64,000 nt of DNA from Salvator merianae (Eukaryota; Chordata; Lepidosauria; Squamata; Teiidae): NCBI GenBank assembly GCA_003586115.2, contig QVOM02000102.1, positions 1,359,405 through 1,423,404 of the forward strand, in the 5' to 3' direction. Within the stretch, counting starts at the first letter, position 1. Each line of letters starts with the position of its first letter. Both the position numbers and the translations under genes were made by a program. Under the pieces are notes generated by a model, which saw nothing but the letters and a program-made list of their open reading frames with translations, did no database searches and was not told the origin of the DNA. This document shows, in pieces, positions 55,985-64,000 of this stretch.

Positions 55985-56865
55985 AAAGGCATCACTAATA
56001 ATCACTAGGAAGTATGTCAGTAGTTTTAGTATGATCAGTGGAATAGCATATACACTATATTCTAAAATATTTGAATTACCTACTAGCTTATTTGCAGAAT
56101 TCAGCTTACCTACAGAACTGCCCACAGTGTTGTGTCTGAGATACACACAAAATACATGCCAATTCTTCCTTTTTGCTTCATAAAATATCTGATGTGATAT
56201 TCTCATCCAGTGTCCTCTGTCCTGTAAATAGAACCTAATGAATCGAAGCAGAAAAATATGAAATCTGGTCATGTTACAACATATGTTCATACTTTGACAT
56301 TTTGTGGTACCTGTTTCCATTCTTATGCCAGTTTTTGCAAACAGTTACTTTCTTTGGCTATAGTTCCCATGTTCTGTAGCTCAACTGGATTGAGACGTTT
56401 GCAGTTCAACAAAGGAATTTATCCAAATTCTGTTTACCATTATGACTACCACCCTCTTAACAGATTTGCCAACAGATCTGTTTTAACTATCTTGCTGGAT
56501 TGCAATTAGTATAATTTACACTTCTATAACGCTGCTTATTTGTTCATCCTTGTTACAGTATTTATTAAATTTTGTTCACACACTAGGAAAGTGCCGGTTT
56601 AGGCTGTCAAGTTAACTACAGCATCTGCCTTTTGTTACAGTTGCTTATATTTTCTTTGCAAATTCTCAACTAGTTGATAAAATAGCTGTGATTTTATCTT
56701 TTAATATTTCATGTTGAATATTTGCTTAAATTTTTCTGATTTGTTTTTAAATGTTTCTTCTTTTATAGAATTAGAGGTGGCTGACACAGTTTGTAATTAA
56801 TTATTAATTTGGATGTTTTTAACTAAATAAAACTTTAAGGTAATAAATGCTATTTGTTTATTATT

Positions 56866-59080
56866 TCATCCCCCCCATTAGTAGTTTTCATCCCACACTT
56901 CAGGAAGTAACAAGGACATTAATGCTATGCCTGAAATAATTTTCCAAGTTCCAAAGTTAGTCATTTATTACTGCTTAATTCTTTGATGGGAAGACCTATC
57001 TGTCTATATATATCTATATAAACACCCATTTGATAGCCCTGGTTGAGTATGACAGCTCACATGGCATGTACCAGCTGTACATTATTTGTGCATGGATCTT
57101 CTCTTGGCTGGGTAATGCAAATAAATGAGCGATACTTCCGTATAATGTTAGAGCTTGGCGGCTTGAAAATGCAGGTATACATTGTCATATTCTTTTTAAC
57201 TTTAGATTTGCAATGTAATCCAAGACTCCTTCTGCAATAACTTGTATTTTGGAATAAGTAGTGTGGAATGGAGCAGGCCTAGCCCCCCCTAGGGCACTTT
57301 ATTCACATTGGACGAAGCTACAATAGGGTATCAAAAAGAGATCCACAACCAGAGCAAGTTCTGTATTCCAGACTAAAAAGGGTATGCAGACCGTATGCCC
57401 CTGTAGTCTGGAATACAACGGGGGGCTTGTTTTGGTGATAGATCAGGAAGTACTTCTTGAAGTGGCACTGGAATTTAGTCCAGCTGTCGAAGCTGGCAGC
57501 CAGGGGTGGGCTATGATGAACTGTATGCATGTGGACAGCACTTGGAGTGGGCCAATGCAAAGCCCACCCCAGTGTGACCCATACATAGTGCAGAAATGGC
57601 ACAAAACTCTAGAGACACTAGTTTGGATACAGTCATTCTCCCCCCCCTCCCCCGACTGTACTTAAGTAGAAACTCACATCCTCTGAGTAACAATGTACCT
57701 TTTATAAAGTGAATACGTCAAGTTCCCAAAAAGAGGTGTTCCCAGGACAGAGAATTAGAGGAATGAAGGGAGAGGGTGAGATTCACTGAATTAAAAATAT
57801 CTTTCAGCATTGCTAGGATCAGCAGCCAATGATCAGGTCTGTGATGCCACCAGGAGAAAGTTGAGGTTCCCTTCGGCAGCCTTGTTTTCATCCTAATGGA
57901 CTACACTTCAGTCCACAGCAGGGCAATCTGTGCACTCCAGTAGTTTTAAAAACAAGCCATTCAAATGGAACCTTCTCTCTCTCCCTGCCCCCTTTATGGA
58001 AGTATTTTGTTAGCCACTGTTTGCTACTGGACTAACTTAACGCTCCCCAAAACACACAGATACAACTAAGTGAAAATCCATAGGAAATGACTGAAGGGAA
58101 ATAGTTTTACAAAATAAAACTACTTTCTTAACTTCATCCTCCAAGAGTCTGCCCACTCTGGCCTGAGTTTAGGCAATTGAAAAGAGTTTAGATTGAAAGG
58201 AATTTAGACAACTGTGTTTTCCCCCTTACTGAATCTCTGAGCTTAGGACTGCAGCCTTGGTGTGTGCAATATGATATGTATGCCAGGATTACAAACCAGT
58301 GCATTTCTGGCATAAAAGCACAGCTTAAAAGTCCTATCCAGTTCAATTAACATGAATGCATCTTGTGTTAGGAGCTATGAATGGGGAAGGTATTCTGAAA
58401 TTTTGCATATGTTAGGTGAAGATATCAAAGACACCACTGACTTCATATGCTCCTTTGTTATTGCCACAGAATCAGTGTGATTGGCAACACAGCTTGAGAA
58501 CAGGGATAGATCCATCATTTGTTCTCATGTTCTATCTTATGCCCATTCCAGATTCCAGAAACACCTGTGTCTGTGTCTTTAAAATCAACATAATCTCACA
58601 AAATACATATTTCTATCCCTTCCAGTATGCATTTCAAATCACATTTTTATTCTAAAAGGAAAGTTTATAATGCTGCATTCCAATTTGCCTGTTAATGTAG
58701 GAGATGCAAAACAGGTCAATTTCTATTAGAATTGTATAATGAACTTATTCCTTACATAAGTCCATTTTAAAATACCATTTGAAGTGAAAACTATTAATAT
58801 CAATAAATTGGGTTCATGTTCGAAGGCATATTGTAGGGCACAGTGTAAGTCTGGAGTTCAGTCAAAGGCACGTCAAGAACTTTCAATAAATTCATACTCT
58901 TCTTGTTGCATATGCTTCAACTTTTCTCTCTTTCCCAAACTCACATTGATCTGACCAATCTGAAATCATATTGCCAAATATGCCTTCTGTTCTCTCACGC
59001 CATGCCTCTTTCCATGGAGTAGGAAAGATGTTAATTGCTCTGTAGATTATATTGCCTCCCACTGTCCTCCTCTTGCATGG
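56866..59080. other. spacer between RAG1 and the expected RAG2, with a perfect hairpin
   Basis: No gene recognised. A 14-bp perfect stem (57362-57375 with 57404-57417, 28-base loop) is present, perhaps the core of a decayed DNA transposon spanning about 57270-57650, since GC-rich wording there resembles 17480-17580. Confidence 0.4.
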
Positions 59081-59252
59081 GAATGGCTATAGCTGAGTGG
59101 TAGAGCAAAGGATGGCTGGTTCGATCCCTAGCCTCTCCCCAGAAGTAGGCAATGGCAAACTACTTTTGTATCTCTGCCAAGAAAACTGCCTAGAGGTACC
59201 CATGCAGTCAACTAGAAGTTTGTCATGACTAAGTGGTACCCAACAACAACAA
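59081..59252 (+). repeat. tRNA-derived SINE
   Basis: The head has the RNA polymerase III box A (TAGCTGAGTGGTAGAGCA) and box B (GGTTCGATCCC, 59118-59128) of a tRNA; the body is unrelated to tRNA, and the tail is (CAA)n. Length about 170 bp. This is the structure of squamate-type SINEs whose tails match a LINE. The best preserved of three copies here (others at 54535 and 55870). Confidence 0.88.
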
Positions 59253-62200
59253 TCCTCCTCTTACAGCACTTGCTACTTAAGAGTCTTTAAACATATGGTT
59301 CCATGTATTTGCCAGAGACGTTCTGTGCCAGCTAAATCCATATATTGGTCACTTTGGTCCTGGACAGCAGTGGTTTTATGTTATCCCCATGTGAAGGAGT
59401 TTGGAAAATGTTACCTGATTCCCTCTCTTGTTTTAAGTTTTAGAATTGGCCATGTTTTGGTGGGACTTAGCTCTCACAAACGCCATGGTACAACTGTAAC
59501 TCATGAAACTGTGGATGTAACTTAATTTTTATTTGGCAACCTGGCTGTAATAAGTTGGAACTGTGCCTTCTTCTGCTCTTTCACTTTAGATATGACTCAA
59601 TCTGTGTACGCCCTAGAGAAATTCAGGCACACTGGTAGGTTTCCTACCAACTTTTTTGTCACGTGCGTGCCTTAGGAGTGCAAGCAGTGTTAAATATGTT
59701 CTTGAGAGATTAGTTTGGAAGTTACACTATTAAACCCCCAAGTCACTAGGCAAAGGGAATGATGCCATGTTTCCCTGATGCACACAAGCTATCACAGAAA
59801 ATAGAGGCTGTTTTTGTTATTTTCTTTGTGCCCTGTATAAACTTTAATTTAGTTTTGTGTTCTCTTTGTCTCTGTAGTTGTATTATTTAAATAAAGGTGT
59901 CTGTTTAGTTGAAGGGCTTTGAACTCATTTAGACAAAAGGAATACTCCTGCAAGTGATTATTTTAGTGAAGGGTAGCAAGAAAAACAATGGAATAAGCTT
60001 GCAGGCATACATCCGAATGAATGATTTTGTTTGTTTGATTGCCAAGAGATGAGCTGTGTATTGAATCACAGCTCCAGCAAATGGTTTATTGTGAAGCTTT
60101 GGGGGGCTTTGAAGCAGCTTTAAATAAGTGGAAGCACTTACATTCTTTTGTCTTCACAATTACATTTCTTTTCTACTCCAAATTGATATAAATACCTCAG
60201 CTGCTCGCTCTGTTGGCTAGTTTTTATTATTATTATTATTTCTAATGTTCTTATAGTTGTTAAATTGTATTGAAACTCTGCTTTTGGCAATTATTTTCTG
60301 TAGTTTTATTTTCTGAAGACTTACAACAAGCAGCCTTGATCCACAGACAAAAATATAAGCTAATTTAATGAATTAAGTGCATTGATTTAGCTGAATTAAT
60401 CTTACCCGTGTCATTTTGATGTAACAGGATTGTAGTTTGGGGGCAGGTGGTTGTACAATGACATTCAGAACATGGTGTCAATGGACTTCTACTTTTAACT
60501 TTATTGCCTTAATATCAGGTGCTTTCTTTCCGGTGTTGCCACTAGGCACAATGATTCTAAGCCATAAAGCAGAGGTGGTTTGCAGAATACTTCCACAAGG
60601 GCAATGGGGATTAAGGGAGAGGCTCCACTACAAGCCAGTTTTTTATCTTTATCTTAACTGCAACCCTTGTTTGATCTTGCTGAACCATCCTGCCCCACGG
60701 ATCTTGATTTATTGGCCACATAGTAAGTATGAAAATTACTGTCATTCCAACACTTACACCATTTACTAAATTATCAGTTTCCAAGGATATAGATACTACA
60801 ATTCTTTACGTAAGTATTAACTATAAAACTTTGGCTCCACATAGAACTATTTTTCTAGCCAGAGGGCCTCAGATGATCATCAAATATTTTAAGTTGCTAC
60901 AGTCAGAGGTGGATATTGTCCAGTGGAACTGGCGGAGCAGAGGGCAATGCAGCTAAAAGAAAAAGGAATGTTAATGGTGAATGAGTGTTAAGATTGCAAT
61001 TCTGGGCAAACCCATGCAAAAATGGACTTGGCTGTAGCTAATGCATTGGCCAGCTTTGAATTGAAATATGAAAAATGGAGGAAGGGAGAATGACTCAAGT
61101 TCTGAGCTTCAAGGTGGGATGTGGCATTGCTGATAAGCCAGCAATTCCTGATTGCAGGGAAGGTGTACAAGAAGACCCTAGTCAAAACTTGTAAAAAAGA
61201 TCAACATGGGAGGTGTTAATAATATGTTAATTTTTAAAATGCTGTTATTCATCCAAGCATTACAACATGCTCTGCCTCTACAGAAACAATGACCTGATAT
61301 GACATCAGGTAGCAGCATCATATGTTCTCAATCTCTTCTTTATTTCTGATTTGTTTTAACTGTTGCCAATTTTTACTAAAAAGACAAAGCATGACTGAGG
61401 TCCTTGGAGACTTTTAGGAGGAGGGCAGCTTGAGCAGGGGTCTACGAATAGGCCTTTCTGAGTAGCTCCTCATCCTGCCCACTGCAGCTCACACATCTAT
61501 CTTGCCCTTCACTTGCTATCTTTCTCATTCAACTGCTTACATGGCATTGCTATTGTGAGCATGGACTCCTGGAGTAGGCAGTGGGGTTTCCTGGTCATCT
61601 CTGCTTTTCTCAGTAAGGAAATATCAAAGGAGAGTGGTGGAGTTCCATGGTTGGCTAGCTAAGAGCTTCCTATATTCCCCTTTCCATGAGGACATCTGCT
61701 GTTGCTGCTCCAGCAGTATTATCCTGGTGTTGTTCAGGAGGAAGCCTTGGCTGACTGACTTGCCTGACCTAGAGTGCTTCTAACCAACAGCAGACCCGAG
61801 AAAGGGAGGGGAAAACACACCCACCTTCTCTTTTCACTTGAACTCATTCATCTTCCCACGTATACCTCTTATTCTCCTAACAATTCCTCTTCTGGCCACT
61901 CGCCTTCTTCCCTTTACCAGTAGAGGAAGCATACAGAGTGAGATCTGGATGTAGGGGCTGGGATGAAATAAGGCAAGGCAATGCATAGGATGATCTCACC
62001 CTCCATGTGACCGATCTGGGTCAGTGAAATGGTGTCCCTAGTGGAAAAGCCACCCAACAACAGTGTTTTACAGCAACTCTATTGAGCAACAGGTTTATGC
62101 GTTTCATCCTCTGCAGGTATGTAGCTCCAACCAGGGGGCTCAGGACAAGTGGCCTCTTTGGACCTATTATTGCTACATGACAGAGAAAGCCATACGTTTC

Positions 62201-63519
62201 ATAGATCTGCAACTAGAAGTTAATAAAAGTATGTCCCTCATTCATCCAGAAGCATCCTGTTTCCTTAAGTTCATATTATTAAGCATCTTCTCTTTCCTCT
62301 GCTGCTCAGTTTTGTCCCCACACCATCTCACATGTCTTTCTGTACAGTAGTTAACTTGGCCCCCTTCATTATATGCAAGACAGGGGATATTTGATTGCAA
62401 ATTATGCCCAATAGCTGAAGAATGCTTTTCCCTTTTTGGATTGTGTGATTTTTCTTTTTACAGAAATCAGGTAGTTGCTATAACCATTATGAACAAGATT
62501 GTCATAGTTACTATGTTGTGGAGTTAAAAGAAGCTGGCAACTGAGCTTGTGATAGTAAAAGGCACAATAATATCTCGTTTATTTTGACAGAATTGTAGGT
62601 CTTCAGGATATCTGGACTGATGTGTTTACATATCAGGTGATCTACATAAATAGCTAACAGTTTAGGTTGGGAGTGTGCAAATAGACAGAATTGCTGTATT
62701 ACTCTAGTCATTCTTCATGTACATGCGAACTCTGTAGCCATTTATATTCATTGTAGAAAAATGAAAAATGATCCATTTTCTACTTGGTATTTACATAATG
62801 TAACTGTAGAGAAAAATGATTTGCCTGATGAAGTTTGTCCATTTATTCATTTTACAAAACTCAACACTACAAGCTGAGCAAATAAGAAATAAGTACCTGG
62901 ACTGAAGATCTATTTTTAACTAAAGATTAAAGTAGACCAACTAGGCATTCAGAGATATATGTGGATGTCTCTACACAGAGATGATGTTTCTTACCATATT
63001 TAAGGGAATAGCTGTACGATACATAATAGGAATACTTGGAGCTTCCTTGTATTGACCCGTGCATTCAGTCCTTGTTGGCTGGTATTATCAGCACAGGCAG
63101 ACAGTGATTCTGCAGGATTTTAAGCATTTGAGAAATACTGAGAAGCCCAAAACTAATCCACAGTGTTCAGTGAAGCCAACTTTCATGTGAGCTTCCATAG
63201 AAGTTCAGCTTCATTGATACCTGGCTCTACCTATTCTGATCTCAAAAACCAGGTTCTTTTAGCTGCCTTTGTCTCTCACCAGCCCCAGTGGGCACTAGCT
63301 AACACTGGTAAAATGTTTGCATTTATACACATGTATGACTGTGGCACACCTGGACTAATTGTATTCTTCTCCTGGTTTCTTAACCTTGGCTTCCCCAGCC
63401 ATGACTGAGGCTGCCAAATGTTGCAGGGTAATGTATTAAAACAATGATGGTAATAAATATTTGCACGTGACCTACATCTGAATTGATTTTCACAGGAGCC
63501 AGTGCAGTGGAACTGACGG
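59253..63519. other. non-coding spacer
   Basis: No gene, RNA or clear mobile element found. RAG2, which should read on the minus strand and converge with RAG1, is not seen in either strand; only open frames of about 60-110 codons without domains occur. Confidence 0.45.
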
Positions 63520-63563
63520 GGTGGAGAGGAGGAGGAGGAGGAGGAGGAGGAGGAGGAGGAGAA
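63520..63563. repeat. (GGA)n microsatellite
   Basis: About 14 GGA triplets in a row. The polyproline minus-strand frame across it is an artefact. Confidence 0.95.
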
Positions 63564-63574
63564 AGACTGTAGCT

Positions 63575-63626
63575 GGAGCTTTGCCTTTGAACTCTCAAAG
63601 AGTTGAAAGGCAAAGCTCCAGCAGTA
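63575..63626. repeat. hairpin next to the GGA repeat
   Basis: GCTGGAGCTTTGCCTTTGAA is followed by its inverted copy TCAAAGGCAAAGCTCCAGC-like sequence (GAAAGGCAAAGCTCCAGC near 63605-63622). A small perfect stem, possibly a decayed MITE. Confidence 0.6.
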
Positions 63627-64000
63627 ACCTTAGCCCTCCCTTGTCATCTTGCCAGCTCTACTGAGCAATGTGCTGCTGAGTTTGCATGCAGTAAACCTGC
63701 AGGATTCATGATAAATCTTATCTGGAAGTGAATTTCCTTGTGAATTTCCAGGACTTGTTCTCAAAGCATATCGACTTGCTAAAACAAAGCAGGACTGGAA
63801 GAGAAACTTTGAGGGCTGATATATGAGGATGGGATTCAGCCAACCTCAGAAATCGACCCCCCAGACAGCCTGGAGGAGGCAGCTTAAGCCTTTTACAGTT
63901 TGGCCTGAGTGTGAATGCAGAATGCAAGGGAGAGGGGGTAAAGAAGATAACAGGAATGGTGTTCTGCCCATCAAGCTTCCTTCTCTCAGCATCATAAATC

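Larger units (their letters stand above)
54274..56865 (+). other. probable RAG1 3' untranslated region
   Basis: After the stop codon the sequence is AT-rich and non-coding. AATAAA signals occur at 54727-54732 (short form), and at 56826-56831 and 56842-56847 (long form). Mammalian RAG1 has a 3' UTR of about 3 kb, which favours the distal pair. If so, the UTR holds two SINE remnants and one DNA transposon. Which site is used cannot be told from sequence. Confidence 0.5.

Noticed and set aside
59081..59152. Possible tRNA gene (boxes A and B present)
   Set aside because: The cloverleaf is not complete and the body and CAA tail show a SINE; two further tail copies are nearby.
60437..60769. 110-codon plus-strand frame
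   Set aside because: No start context, domain or conservation evidence; length expected by chance in this much sequence.

Overview
The window looks like vertebrate nuclear DNA from a reptile, most likely a squamate (lizard-type) genome. The evidence is one full-length RAG1 coding exon and a repeat mix of CR1/L3-type LINEs, an L1 remnant, tRNA-headed SINEs ending in CAA repeats, and many short DNA transposons. It is not bacterial; there are no operons, CRISPR arrays or plasmid features. The species cannot be fixed from sequence alone.

Layout. 1-2560: AT-rich sequence ending in a CpG-rich, promoter-like block with a consensus splice donor on the minus strand. By the conserved vertebrate order TRAF6(-) / RAG1(+) / RAG2(-), this is probably the 5' end of TRAF6, with its coding exons left of the window. 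2560-9186: spacer with a 328-bp hAT element, a minus-strand LINE tail, a second CpG-rich block near 6.1-6.5 kb, a CTT microsatellite and a small MITE. 9187-15412: a nest of transposons, in which two inverted copies of one DNA-transposon family carry an inserted CR1, a hAT and probably an L1 fragment. 15413-18690: mostly unrecognised, with a ~220-bp tandem duplication. 18691-26019: a complete endogenous retrovirus (7.3 kb) with 432-bp LTRs, gag, dUTPase-like/protease, RT-RNase H, integrase and env, all broken by stops or frame changes. 26020-36557: more repeats, including two very GC-rich hAT elements built on a 33-bp minisatellite, the second holding an 895-base assembly gap. 36558-51109: repeats (solo-LTR-like, LINE, hAT, fold-back elements) and unrecognised spacer upstream of RAG1. 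51110-about 56865: the RAG1 coding exon and its probable 3' UTR. 56866-64000: spacer with one clear SINE; RAG2 is not reached.

Function. RAG1 is the only intact cellular protein gene. It is the catalytic subunit of the V(D)J recombinase and would act with RAG2, expected just right of the window. Everything else with a long reading frame is mobile-element protein or an artefact of GC-rich repeats whose unit length is a multiple of three.

Most notable items: the retrovirus has a mixed character (class II gag-pro-pol, tRNA-Trp primer site, gamma-type Env) and many reading-frame breaks despite nearly identical LTRs; several non-autonomous transposon families have exact target-site duplications and unusual internal architecture (palindromes spaced ~144 bp apart, 31-33-bp minisatellites, near-complete hairpins).
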